This document shows, in pieces, positions 1-8,594 of a stretch of 64,000 bases of DNA (positions within the stretch are counted from its first letter, which is position 1; every line of letters starts with the position of its first letter). The stretch is from CAWIHA01 sp963835855 (GTDB lineage: Bacteria; Acidobacteriota; Terriglobia; Bryobacterales; Bryobacteraceae). A program made the position numbers and the translations under genes. The DNA lies in assembly GCA_963835855.1 (NCBI GenBank), contig CAWIHA010000027.1:1-64000 (forward strand), written 5' to 3'. The notes below the pieces were generated by a model, which saw only the letters and a list, made by a program, of their open reading frames with translations, ran no database searches and was not told where the DNA came from.

Positions 1-2226
1 GCGGGCTTCCCGTCGGCCATCTCCTGCCGCAGCTCTTCTAGGATTGTTTGTGCATCCGGGGAGTGGAATTCGGAATCCAGCCGCCGCAGCGCCACGCGTA
101 CGACGTCCCGGTGGTGCAGCTTGGGGCCGAGCCCGCGCTGGCTCATCTCGAGCCACAGATTGTGCAGCAACTCGAGGTCTTCGGGCCAAAGGCGGGGCGG
201 GTGCGGGCCGAGGTTGAAATAAAACGAGTCGTCTCTCGCCGCATCGTAAATCTCGAGCGAGAGCTGCGGCCGCGGCTTCGGCAAATCCTCCCAAGCATCG
301 CCGAACTGTTTGGCCTGCTCCACCGCGCTCATTTTGCCCGACAGGCCCATCACGACCAACGATGAGCGCAGCCGCTCCGCCGTCTCGACCAGCACCTTGT
401 TCGCATCGCGCCCGGTGAAGACCATCAGCTCGACGTGTTTGCCGGCCTTCTCGGCAAGGCTGACCACGATACTGAAGAGGCGCGCGATATCCGTGGAAAA
501 CACTTCGTCCGTAGTCGGCTCGTGCTCGCCAAAGCGCGTTTGCTTCACCGTGACCACCACGATGTCAATCCTATTCGTATCGGTCTTCGCAAGCACTCTC
601 TTCAAATGCTCGAGCTGGTTCGGATTGCGCGCCGCCACGAGGATGTTGCCGGGGCGCACGCTGGTCGTCACCGGCGATACATCCTCCGGCGCCACCAACC
701 GGAACTTGTCGAGCTCCTCCGTGTGTGTGGCCCGCCTCCGATGGTTGTAACGCTCGCTGATCTCGAAGGTGGCGAAGAACGCCGCGGCAAAGCTGAGCCC
801 GGCGATCGTCGCGACCTGCTTTGTAAACAGGTTGACGCCGGCGATCGCGAACAGCAGGAGGGTGATGAGTGCGAGCCCCACCGGGACCTCGGTCCGGCCG
901 GCGTGGAAGTTCAGCGGCACCTTCCACTCACGCGCTTCCGGCAGCTTATAGCGCAGGACGAGCACCGAAAGCGCCTTCATCGCAAAACTCCAGACCACGC
1001 CGAACGCGTACGCTTCGCCGAGCCACTCTACGTTTCCGCGGCTCGATACCAGAGTGATGATTTGCAGCAGAACGATCAGATTGATGAACCGGTGCGTGGT
1101 GCCGTATTTGTTGTGCGGCTGGCGGAACCAGTCCGGCAACACGCCATCCTCGGCGACGCGGTTGAGCACGCCGTTCGATCCGATAATCGCGGTATTCACT
1201 GCGCCGGAAAGAATAATGGTGCCGACCAGAACAACAAAGCCATGGAACAGGAGCCGGAGCGGCAGCGGGCCCATCACGTGCATGGCCAGGCCGCCGATCA
1301 GGTCATCGAGAAAGTGCACCCGCTGAGAGTCCGGGATCAGCATCACGGCGAAGAAGGAGACCAGTGAGGTGAACAGCATGCTGTAGATGAAGATCACGAA
1401 GCCGGCCCGCTCGAGGTTCTTCAGCTTCGGGGAGGCGATCTCGCGGTTCACCTGCGCCAGCGTCTCCTCACCGCTCATGGCGAGGACCGAATGCCCCAGG
1501 CCGACGAGAATCATGATCCCCGTGAGTGACGCTAGCCAGCTCCCTTTCAGCCAGCCCAGCGCGCCCTCGCCGAAGTGGATGTTTTGCGGCGCCGGGCAGC
1601 GGCACCGGCTGGTAGCCGCGGAGAAAAATTGTCGTCACGCACCAGACGATCAGGATGACAACCATCACGGTGGTGAGCTGCATGATGCGCAGCGCCTTCT
1701 GGCTCGATTCGTGAATGCCGATCACGTTCTTGCGCCAGAAGTACAACGTCACGAGGATAGCGAAGCCCGCCGCGAAATAATTCGGCGGAACGTGAACCGC
1801 AGCGTGGCCCATGTGCACCGCGACCTCATTGATCAGCCCGGCCAGGTAGAGTCCGGCGCTGACGGCGCTGATGGGTCCGGTCAGGACGTAATCGAAGAGC
1901 AGGGCGGAAACCGAGAACTTTGCCAGCGTGGGGCCCATCGCTTCGTGGACCACGCGATACACGCCGCCGCGGACGAACATGCTGCAGCTCTCGATGTACA
2001 CCGCGCGGACGGCGTACGAGAACAGCATGATTCCGAGAATGAACCACGGGGCGGATTTGCCGACAAACGTTTCGGCGATGCCGCCGGCGTAAAAGGCTGA
2101 CGAGGCCAGGTCACACAGGACAATCGCCGCCGCCCTCCAGAAGGTGATGAAGGAGAGCATGACAGTCGTCGCGACGACGACCTTTGTCGCTCTCGATTTC
2201 ATCAAGGAATCCACTGGATCGTACAC
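1..2226 (-). CDS. APC-superfamily amino acid permease with C-terminal stress-type domain; frameshifted, 3' end outside window
   Basis: Predicted inner-membrane amino acid/cation permease. The first part (from GTG at 2226, or ATG at 2202) encodes repeated hydrophobic helices such as APWFILGIMLFSYAVRAVY. Near 1582-1600 the frame breaks: after VPLPGAA the permease continues only one base over, as NIHFGEGALGWLKGSWLAS. Dropping one A from the AAAA run around 1582-1585 restores a continuous product to the left edge. From about residue 525 the restored frame becomes soluble (GNILVAARNPNQLEHLKRVL, then LVVMGLSGKMSAVEQAKQ), resembling a universal-stress-type nucleotide-binding fold. The C-terminus lies beyond base 1. 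Substrate is unknown. The family assignment rests on the helix pattern and on my memory of similar permeases. The break may be a sequencing indel or a real mutation. Confidence 0.75.
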
Positions 2227-2387
2227 TCCCGTCCCGCCCTGCCCCCAGGACCGCGTTTCAATCGGCCTGCGAAGTTAGCTGATAGGCTGGGGCTTGAAAG
2301 TATCCCGTCCGAGGATGAATCGGACCGCTCCCCTGCTGTTCGGGTCCTCCGTCTCCTGGGTGGAGTTCGGCTCAGCCGTATATCTTA

Positions 2388-3644
2388 TCACCGGGCCGCG
2401 GCAGCGTTGGCCTTCTCGCACGCGAGGTAGCCCAGCGCAACGGCCGCCAGGAAGAGCGTCAGCACCTCGCTGTCGCCCAGGTTCAGCTCGAAAATGCCGC
2501 TGACCATAATGGCGAGTGTTGTCGCTACTGCGCCGTGCAGAAGAAATCGCTCGTCACTCGGCCCGGCGGGCAGCCGCCGGATGGCGCGCAAAGAATCCCA
2601 CAGGATCTTGAGGAACATCCAAACCAGGACCAGCATCGTGGGTATTCCGCGCTCCGCCGCGTAGTGAATATAAATGTTGTGCAGGTGGTAATAGGCGTCC
2701 GGATCGAGAGGGCCCCGAATATCGGCGGGCACGTATTGCATGAAACGCCACCGGACCATCTCGGGGCCGAGCCCGAACCACGGGTGCGCCCGGATCATCT
2801 GCCAGCCGGTGCGCCAGCAGACGATGCGCTGTTCGTTGGAATCCATGGCACTGGGTTGGAAACCGGAATCGAACCGGGTGCGAATGAACACCGGGCCGAA
2901 AAGCAGCAGCGCGGCCAGCACGCCTGGCGCGGCCAACACAACCCACCGCTTGCGGAACCATAGCAGGTATGCAACGGCGACAGCCGCGCCGAGCCAAACA
3001 CTGCGCGTGAGGCCGAGCAGCAGCGAGCCGCCCAACAAGGCTGCTCCGCCGGCGGCAAGCCACAACACGCGGCCGCGCGCCCGCGGCGAGAACAGCAGAA
3101 ACGCAGTGACCATCACGAGCACAATCATCTGCTCGCCGCCGAAGGTCATCCAGTGACCCATGAATCCGGTAATGCGCCTTCCGACGTAGAAGTTATACAG
3201 AGGCTGCCTCTGCACGTACGCCGCATGGGCTATCTTGGCGAATTGCGCGAAGGCGACGGCGCCGGCTAGTCCCCCGGCGGCGGCCCACGAAAGCACCAGG
3301 CGGCGCGCATCGGTAAGGGTGCGGAGGGTGGAAAAGACGGCCAGCAGTGTCAAATAGACGAAGAACTTGCGAATTTGTGGGCGGCCGGTCCACGCGGCGC
3401 CGGAAAGCGCCAGTGACATCACCGTGCCGGCCATGAACACCACAAGCGGCAGCCAGATCGGCGGCATGCGCAACTTCATGCCGGACATCAGAAGCGCGGC
3501 CACTGCCAGTGCCAGAAAGGTCTGCGACACCGCGATGGAGAACAGAATCGACAACACGGACGCCCAGGTGCAGAAGAATGCCGCGCGCGCCAGAAAGCTC
3601 GCCTCTGGCGTAGTGCCGAGAACAACGGGCGTTGGTGAAGTCAT
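2388..3644 (-). CDS. O-antigen ligase / Wzy-type polymerase family membrane protein
   Basis: Polytopic inner-membrane protein of 418 residues, about ten to twelve hydrophobic segments. The large loop in the C-terminal half carries the Wzy_C/WaaL signature region: WQMIRAHPWFGLGPEMVRW, followed by HLHNIYIHYAAERGIPTML. This resembles the conserved H-N-x-Y-(6)-E-x-G pattern of O-antigen ligases. Such proteins join lipid-linked glycan to an acceptor, or polymerise it, on the periplasmic face. No other glycan genes adjoin it, so ligase and polymerase cannot be separated. Transcribed with the upstream strand but separated by 150-160 bp on both sides, so probably monocistronic. Confidence 0.8.
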   Translation of the reverse strand: MTSPTPVVLGTTPEASFLARAAFFCTWASVLSILFSIAVSQTFLALAVAALLMSGMKLRMPPIWLPLVVFMAGTVMSLALSGAAWTGRPQIRKFFVYLTLLAVFSTLRTLTDARRLVLSWAAAGGLAGAVAFAQFAKIAHAAYVQRQPLYNFYVGRRITGFMGHWMTFGGEQMIVLVMVTAFLLFSPRARGRVLWLAAGGAALLGGSLLLGLTRSVWLGAAVAVAYLLWFRKRWVVLAAPGVLAALLLFGPVFIRTRFDSGFQPSAMDSNEQRIVCWRTGWQMIRAHPWFGLGPEMVRWRFMQYVPADIRGPLDPDAYYHLHNIYIHYAAERGIPTMLVLVWMFLKILWDSLRAIRRLPAGPSDERFLLHGAVATTLAIMVSGIFELNLGDSEVLTLFLAAVALGYLACEKANAAAAR

Positions 3645-3803
3645 TGGCTGTGCGGATCCTTGCGTCTGCGCGATAGCCGCCGAAGCGCGGCCGGGCCATC
3701 GACCAGTATGCCAAAATGTGACACAACTGGCCGCCTTCGGGCCACCGGGCTTGACTTCAAATTGGAATCGGCGTACATAAATGCCCAGAGGGAGGGTTGT
3801 GGC

Positions 3804-3941
3804 GTGCTGGACTTGAGCAACCGCGACAAGCCCGGCCTGGACGAAAAGAGGGCTATTCTGCTGGAGTTTGTCGCGGCCTTTTCGATTCTCTCCGTCATTG
3901 CTTTGGTGCTGTACCTGGTGTTGAGCTACAGGCCGGTGTAG
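3804..3941 (+). CDS. Small single-pass membrane protein, 45 aa
   Basis: Starts at GTG 3804 with GGAGG at 3791-3795, eight bases upstream, and ends at TAG 3939-3941. The product has a charged N-terminus (LDLSNRDKPGLDEKRA) followed by one hydrophobic helix (LLEFVAAFSILSVIALVLY) and a short basic tail. That gives one membrane span with a short soluble head. The gene lies alone between the divergently oriented ligase gene and the convergent CCA-enzyme gene, whose stop is 15 bases away. An ATG start further upstream in the same frame (3660) is possible but gives a composition unlike a protein and has no good ribosome site. Function unknown. The good ribosome site and the clean helix argue that it is real. 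Confidence 0.5.
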   Translation: MLDLSNRDKPGLDEKRAILLEFVAAFSILSVIALVLYLVLSYRPV

Positions 3942-3956
3942 CCGCGCGGTGGCGGG

Positions 3957-5303
3957 TCACCCTGGGGGCCGCTCGCGGCCGTCCGGCGGCTCGAAGCGGG
4001 AACGGACCAGCGCCATGGCTTCCGCAGCGGTGTGTATCTGGCCTTCAAGCTGTGCGTCTTCTGCCGCGCCGAGCATGCGGCTAAACGCCGGCCCCGGAAC
4101 GTAACCGGCGGCGATCAACTCATTTCCGGTAATGAGCCGCGGCGGCTGGAGCTGGTCGCGTGGCGCCTCCCGGAATTTCCGCGCGGCGAACTCGTAATGG
4201 TCGAGCAGCCCGTGGCTCATCACGCAATCCAGCCGGTGCAGCTCGAGGTGCTCCTCGAATGCTTCCATGCGCAGGAACCGTTTCAGCTTGCTCTCGCGCA
4301 TCCGCGTCACGTCCTTGAACCGAAGATGGTTTTCGACCAGAGCCTCGACCAGCCGGATTTCCGCGTTCGGGAAGCGCAGCCGGGCCATGATTCCAGCCGC
4401 CATCCTCGCACCGGCCTCGGCGTGCCCATCGAAGCGGATACGGTCTGCCACACGGAAGGTAGATGGCTTTCCCACATCGTGCAGCAGCACGGCCATCGCC
4501 AGCGCCGCCGAGGGCGAGCGCATCCCCTCGAGCATCATGAGCGTGTGCGTCCACACGTCGCCCTCGGGGTGGAACTCGGGCGGCTGCGGGACGCCCTTCA
4601 TGGCCGCGACCTCCGGCAGGATGTCGCCGAGCAGCCCCGACCGGTCGAGCAGCTCGAAGCCGCGGCGCGCGCCGCCTTCGGTGAGAATCCGCACTAGCTC
4701 GTCGCGAACGCGTTCCGCCGAGATCCGCAGGATTTTTTCGTGCAGCCGCTCCATGGCGGAGAACGTTCCGGGTTCGATCTCGAAGTTCAGCCGCGCGGCG
4801 AAACGGATTGCCCGCAGCATCCGCAAATGGTCCTCGCCGAAACGCATTGCGGCATCGCCGATCGCACGGATCAATTTTGACTGCAAGTCAGCGCGCCCGC
4901 CCACGAAATCGAGCACCTGCCGCGTCTCGGGATCGAGCAGCAGGCCGTTGATGGTGAAATCGCGGCGAACGGCGTCCTGACGGGGATCGTTCTCGAACTC
5001 GACGCCGGCCGGCCGCCGGCCGTCACGGTAGACGTGGTCGCTGCGGAACGTCGCTACTTCCACCTCGGCGCCCTGATCGCGCACGAGCACGACGCCGAAG
5101 TGCGCGCCAACGAGCTGCGCCTGGGGGAACATCTCCACCACCTGCTCGGGCCGCGCGTCGGTCGCAACATCGTAGTCCCGTGGTTCCCGGCCCAGCAGCA
5201 AGTCGCGGACGCACCCGCCGGCGAGGTACGCCTGGTGGCGCGCCGCTTTCAACCGGCCGATCACATCACGCGCCAAGCGCCCCGCGGTGGAATCCATCAT
5301 CAA
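3957..5303 (-). CDS. cca: CCA tRNA nucleotidyltransferase / poly(A) polymerase family with HD domain
   Basis: Class II nucleotidyltransferase of 448 residues that adds or repairs the 3' CCA of tRNA, or adds A tails; in the cytoplasm. The head domain has the GGCVRDLLLG loop followed by RDYDVATDA, which holds the catalytic aspartates (DYD). Next come RRDFTINGLLLD, GRADLQSKLIRAIGD and the neck motif RFGEDHLRMLRAIRFAARL. The C-terminal half has an HD phosphohydrolase-like region: HPEGDVWTHTLMML, then LLHDVGKPSTF, then HAEAGARMA. The HD domain is typical of E. coli-type CCA enzymes and of many acidobacterial ones. Three ATG codons open the frame and no strong ribosome site chooses between them. 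CCA-adding versus A-adding specificity cannot be read safely from sequence alone. Confidence 0.9.
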   Translation of the reverse strand: MMMDSTAGRLARDVIGRLKAARHQAYLAGGCVRDLLLGREPRDYDVATDARPEQVVEMFPQAQLVGAHFGVVLVRDQGAEVEVATFRSDHVYRDGRRPAGVEFENDPRQDAVRRDFTINGLLLDPETRQVLDFVGGRADLQSKLIRAIGDAAMRFGEDHLRMLRAIRFAARLNFEIEPGTFSAMERLHEKILRISAERVRDELVRILTEGGARRGFELLDRSGLLGDILPEVAAMKGVPQPPEFHPEGDVWTHTLMMLEGMRSPSAALAMAVLLHDVGKPSTFRVADRIRFDGHAEAGARMAAGIMARLRFPNAEIRLVEALVENHLRFKDVTRMRESKLKRFLRMEAFEEHLELHRLDCVMSHGLLDHYEFAARKFREAPRDQLQPPRLITGNELIAAGYVPGPAFSRMLGAAEDAQLEGQIHTAAEAMALVRSRFEPPDGRERPPG

Positions 5304-5463
5304 TATGATCGTAGGACAACTGACGGCTCTCGAAGATCTGACGCGGAAACCTCGCGCCGCCAGCCGTTCTTATCAATGCCCACATGGGGCCGCAACCAGT
5401 GGAAAACGAGACTTCCGGGCGGCCTTCGGCCCTGGATGCGGCCGTTGAGAGGGGCAGCGGGAC

Positions 5464-5742
5464 CTAATCCTTCTTCGCGCGCGCTTTGGCCTTCTTGGGT
5501 TCGCCGTCTTTTTCCGCGGCCTCCGGGTCGATGGATGACAACACTTTCCGGAACAGCGCCTCCTTCTGAGCGTCCTTCTTCGCAGGCGCTTCCCCGTGCC
5601 GGTAATCGTGCTCGTGATAGCAGGTGCAGCAGCGCATCTTGGCCGGCTCCCCATGCACCATCGAGACAATCGCATGGTTGGTTACCCGCCGGCACTTCAC
5701 GCAGAAATCGTCGATCACATCCCCGAGACGCAAATCCGACAT
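5464..5742 (-). CDS. Small zinc-ribbon protein with lysine-rich tail
   Basis: Probably a separate gene of about 92 residues starting MSDLRLGDVIDDFCVKC; ATGATG at 5745-5740 is preceded by GGCGGAGGA. That makes the second ATG the better-spaced start. Two cysteine pairs (CVKC and CCTC, 23 residues apart) make a treble-clef or zinc-ribbon knuckle. The chain ends in a basic, alanine-rich region (KKAKARAKKD), suggesting nucleic-acid or ribosome contact, which is inference. As sequenced it is in frame with the PEP-CTERM protein upstream. I treat that as an artefact or stop loss, because a sorting tail in mid-protein makes little sense. Confidence 0.55.
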   Translation of the reverse strand: MSDLRLGDVIDDFCVKCRRVTNHAIVSMVHGEPAKMRCCTCYHEHDYRHGEAPAKKDAQKEALFRKVLSSIDPEAAEKDGEPKKAKARAKKD

Positions 5743-6651
5743 CATTCCTCCGCCAAGCGCTGCGGCGCCGACTGCTGAAGTATATCGAATTTTCGCACCG
5801 GGTGGAATGGGCGGCCGGAAGGTATGTGTCAGGCCAACGGCAAGCATCCAGAACGTCCGGCGCGGATCCACCAACCCGGCACGCCCGCGGACTACGTCCG
5901 TCTGCACGCCCCGACCCGGCATTAGGCTGAATCGGCGGCGCAGGAGCGCGCCCATCACAACCAGGCCGGTGCCCAGCATCAGCCACGTGGAAGCCTCCGG
6001 GTTTGATACCACCACCTCGCCCGTGAGGCCGGCGGTTTCGGCCGCTCCGAGCCCCTGAATCCCGGGCTCCCAGATCGAGTTGCCCACCGTGTAACCCGGC
6101 CCAAGGCCGATAAAATAACTGGTTCCCAGGTTGAGCAGGCGGAAATAAGCGGCGTCGCTGTAATTGCCGAGGTTGGAACCGAATAGCGCTTCGGAAGTCG
6201 CAAGCGGCATCGAAACCAAGCCGCTGATCACGGCGGCATCGATGACCGCGCCGCCCGCCACCACCGTCGCAGGCGTCACCAGCAGGCTGCCTTCGGGCAG
6301 GCCCAATAGAGCCGCGTTGGGATCGTTGAGCGGGACCGACACCGAACCGTCCAGCGATTCCAGCCAGCCTTCCATGAGAGAGCTGCTGAAGTATTGCGTC
6401 GTGGTGCCTGGTATCGTCGCAAGCGCCGCGCCCGCCAGTTCCGTGCCGGCCACGAGCAAGCCGATCTGTGTGGGATAGGGCGAGACGCCAGGGTTGTTGT
6501 AACCGTATGTCCAGACGCCGAAGTCGATCGAAACCTGCGCCCCAGTGTGGACCTTGGCGAGGCTGTCGTCTGTCGCGTCGATGCTGCCGGCCGCAAGCGG
6601 CCGCGCGCCCAGACCAGCGACCAGGAGCAGTGTAGCAATGTGCCTTGTCAT
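5464..6651 (-). CDS. PEP-CTERM exported protein, reading through into the downstream zinc-ribbon ORF
   Basis: The first 240 or so residues form an exported protein. It has a signal peptide (RHIATLLLVAGLGARPLAAG), a Gly/Thr/Ser-rich extracytoplasmic body, and the sorting tail NPEASTWLMLGTGLVVMGAL followed by LLRRRF. This is a PEP-CTERM signal, recognised by an exosortase at the membrane, with PEA in place of PEP. The tail should end the protein, but the frame continues another 150 residues into a cysteine-rich protein. One base over, a TAA lies directly after the arginine cluster (5922-5924 on the complement). A single extra base upstream would therefore explain the lost stop. The likely true gene is about 5922-6651. 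The function of the exported part is unknown. Confidence 0.7.
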   Translation of the reverse strand: MTRHIATLLLVAGLGARPLAAGSIDATDDSLAKVHTGAQVSIDFGVWTYGYNNPGVSPYPTQIGLLVAGTELAGAALATIPGTTTQYFSSSLMEGWLESLDGSVSVPLNDPNAALLGLPEGSLLVTPATVVAGGAVIDAAVISGLVSMPLATSEALFGSNLGNYSDAAYFRLLNLGTSYFIGLGPGYTVGNSIWEPGIQGLGAAETAGLTGEVVVSNPEASTWLMLGTGLVVMGALLRRRFSLMPGRGVQTDVVRGRAGLVDPRRTFWMLAVGLTHTFRPPIPPGAKIRYTSAVGAAALGGGMMSDLRLGDVIDDFCVKCRRVTNHAIVSMVHGEPAKMRCCTCYHEHDYRHGEAPAKKDAQKEALFRKVLSSIDPEAAEKDGEPKKAKARAKKD

Positions 6652-6918
6652 CTTAGGCCGGCTTCATTATCGCAACAGGCTCGGGGATTGGGAATCGAAC
6701 ATCGGTTCCAGGCTACGGGATCTAAAGTACTAGAGCCGATATAATTGATCCCCGGGGCGGGCTGCCGCTTGCTGAAAACGAGGTCCCAGGTCACACTTCC
6801 ACCATGCACGAGACCGACCCCGCGCCCGCGGCTTGTTTGGAACGGGGCGGCAGGTCAAGGTACAATCTGAAACGTCTGCCGCCGATTCGACAGCGGGAGG
6901 AGGCGGGACCGTGTACGA

Positions 6919-8436
6919 ATGGGAAAGAGTATGCCGGAAATCAGCATCGATCCAGTGCCGTGCGAGGAATTCCCCGTTGTCATTATTGGCGCGGGACCCG
7001 CTGGTCTCACCGCCGCCTACGAGCTGTCCAAGAGCAACGTCCGTTGCGTAGTGCTGGAAAGGGACTCCGTGGTGGGCGGCCTGGCGCGAACCGCTGAGTA
7101 CAAGGGATACCTCTTCGACATCGGCGGGCACCGGTTCTTCACCAAAGTGTCGCTGGTGGACCGAATGTGGCACGAAGTCCTCGGGCCGGATTTCATCACC
7201 CGCCAGCGGCTGTCGCGCATCTACTACAAATCGAAATTTTTCCAGTATCCGCTGGAGCCGAGGAACGCGCTGCTGGGCCTGGGACTCCTGGAATCACTGC
7301 GCTGCGGCCTTAGCTACGTCAACGCGCGGCTCTTCCCCGAGCGGCCGGAAGACAACTTCGAGGCCTGGGTCTCAAACCACTTCGGCCAGCGCCTCTTCAA
7401 GACCTTCTTCAAGACCTACACGGAAAAGGTGTGGGGCATCCCCTGCCGCGAAATACAGGCGGAATGGGCGGCGCAGAGGATCCGGGGCCTTTCGCTCACA
7501 TCGCTGTTGTGGAACGCGGTCCGGCCGTGGCGGAATCGGGATAAGCAGCAGGCGATTAGGACCTTGATCCACGAGTTCGAGTATCCGCGGCGCGGCCCGG
7601 GCATGATGTGGACCAAGGTGAAGCAGATCGTCGTGGGGCGCGGGAGCAAGGTGGTCTTCCACGCTCCGGTGGAGAGAATCTGCTGGGAGCCAGGCCGCGT
7701 CACCGCCATCCACGCCGGCGGCAAAGTCTACCGGGGCAATCGCTTCATCAGCAGCATGCCGATTCGCGAGCTGCTGGAAGCTCTCGACCCTGCGCCGCCC
7801 GAGCCGGTGCGCCGCGCCGCCGCCGATTTCAACTACCGCGATTTCCTTACTGTCGCCGTCATCGTCACAGGGAGGGGGCTATTCCCGGATAACTGGATTT
7901 ATGTGCACGATGCGGCCGTGAAGGTTGGCCGCATCCAGAACTACAACAATTGGAGCCCGGAGATGGTGCCGGACCCGGAGACGACGTGCCTCGGTCTGGA
8001 GTACTTCTGCTTCGAAGGAGACAGCCTCTGGAGGACGCCCGACGCCGAGTTGATCGAGCTGGCCCGGCGGGAGCTGGGGCTGCTCGGCCTGGCGGACCCC
8101 AGCTGCATCGTGGATGGCACGGTTCTGCGCATCGGGAAGGCCTACCCGGTTTACGATGGCGTGTACCGCCGCGGCTTGGCAGCCGTACGCGAGTTTCTCG
8201 AAACCGTTCCCAATTTGCAGCTTGTCGGGCGCAACGGCATGCACCGCTACAACAATCAGGACCACTCGATGCTGACCGCGATGCTGGCCGCGCGCAATGT
8301 CCTGGGCGCGCGCTACGATCTGTGGCAGGTAAACGTAGACGCCGATTACCACGAACAAGGCCCCCCGCTGACCGAGGAAGAACTCAAGGCCATGGATGCC
8401 TCCCAGCCGCTCGTCCCCCGGCGGAGCCGCAGCTAG
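6919..8436 (+). CDS. FAD/NAD(P)-binding oxidoreductase, UDP-galactopyranose mutase / protoporphyrinogen-oxidase-like
   Basis: Flavoprotein of 505 residues. The N-terminal dinucleotide fold is clear: VVIIGAGPAGLTAAYELS, then VLERDSVVGGLARTAEYKGY and FDIGGHRFFTK. The GG-doublet and the GGHRFF element place it near UDP-galactopyranose mutases and amine-oxidase-type enzymes. TYTEKVWGIPCREI resembles the mutase middle region. The C-terminal FAD loop is MHRYNNQDHSMLTAMLAARN. Substrate is not determinable; a sugar nucleotide or polyprenyl-linked glycan is plausible by family. ATG 6919 is used here; ATG 6931 is an alternative. The nearest strong purine stretch (GGGAGGAGG, about 6895-6903) is rather far upstream. 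A possible -10 TACAAT lies at 6861-6866. Confidence 0.8.
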   Translation: MGKSMPEISIDPVPCEEFPVVIIGAGPAGLTAAYELSKSNVRCVVLERDSVVGGLARTAEYKGYLFDIGGHRFFTKVSLVDRMWHEVLGPDFITRQRLSRIYYKSKFFQYPLEPRNALLGLGLLESLRCGLSYVNARLFPERPEDNFEAWVSNHFGQRLFKTFFKTYTEKVWGIPCREIQAEWAAQRIRGLSLTSLLWNAVRPWRNRDKQQAIRTLIHEFEYPRRGPGMMWTKVKQIVVGRGSKVVFHAPVERICWEPGRVTAIHAGGKVYRGNRFISSMPIRELLEALDPAPPEPVRRAAADFNYRDFLTVAVIVTGRGLFPDNWIYVHDAAVKVGRIQNYNNWSPEMVPDPETTCLGLEYFCFEGDSLWRTPDAELIELARRELGLLGLADPSCIVDGTVLRIGKAYPVYDGVYRRGLAAVREFLETVPNLQLVGRNGMHRYNNQDHSMLTAMLAARNVLGARYDLWQVNVDADYHEQGPPLTEEELKAMDASQPLVPRRSRS

Positions 8437-8539
8437 CGTTCTGTAACCAACACTACTTTACAATGCCGGACTTTCTGAATAATCCTCGCTGCTGCGGCCG
8501 TCCACTTATCAGGAAGCGTGAGTCCGATTCCCCCTATTG

Positions 8540-8568
8540 TTGACAGGGATTGAGTACATTCGTATAAT
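8540..8568 (+). promoter_or_regulatory. Consensus sigma-70 promoter of the cysM operon
   Basis: TTGACA at 8540-8545 and TATAAT at 8563-8568 are separated by exactly 17 bases, a perfect match to the housekeeping consensus. Transcription would begin near 8575, leaving a leader of about 20 bases before the ATG at 8595. A leader this short has no room for a riboswitch. No obvious operator palindrome overlaps it. Confidence 0.85.
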
Positions 8569-8594
8569 GTTCATCAGAAGGTCTTACTGGGAAC

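Noticed and set aside
435..1367. 310-residue forward frame at the left end
   Set aside because: Antisense to the permease's restored reading frame, which has clear homologous features.
6730..6760. TATAAT near 6738-6743 as a promoter for the oxidoreductase
   Set aside because: No acceptable -35 at 16-18 bases and too far from the start. Treated as chance.
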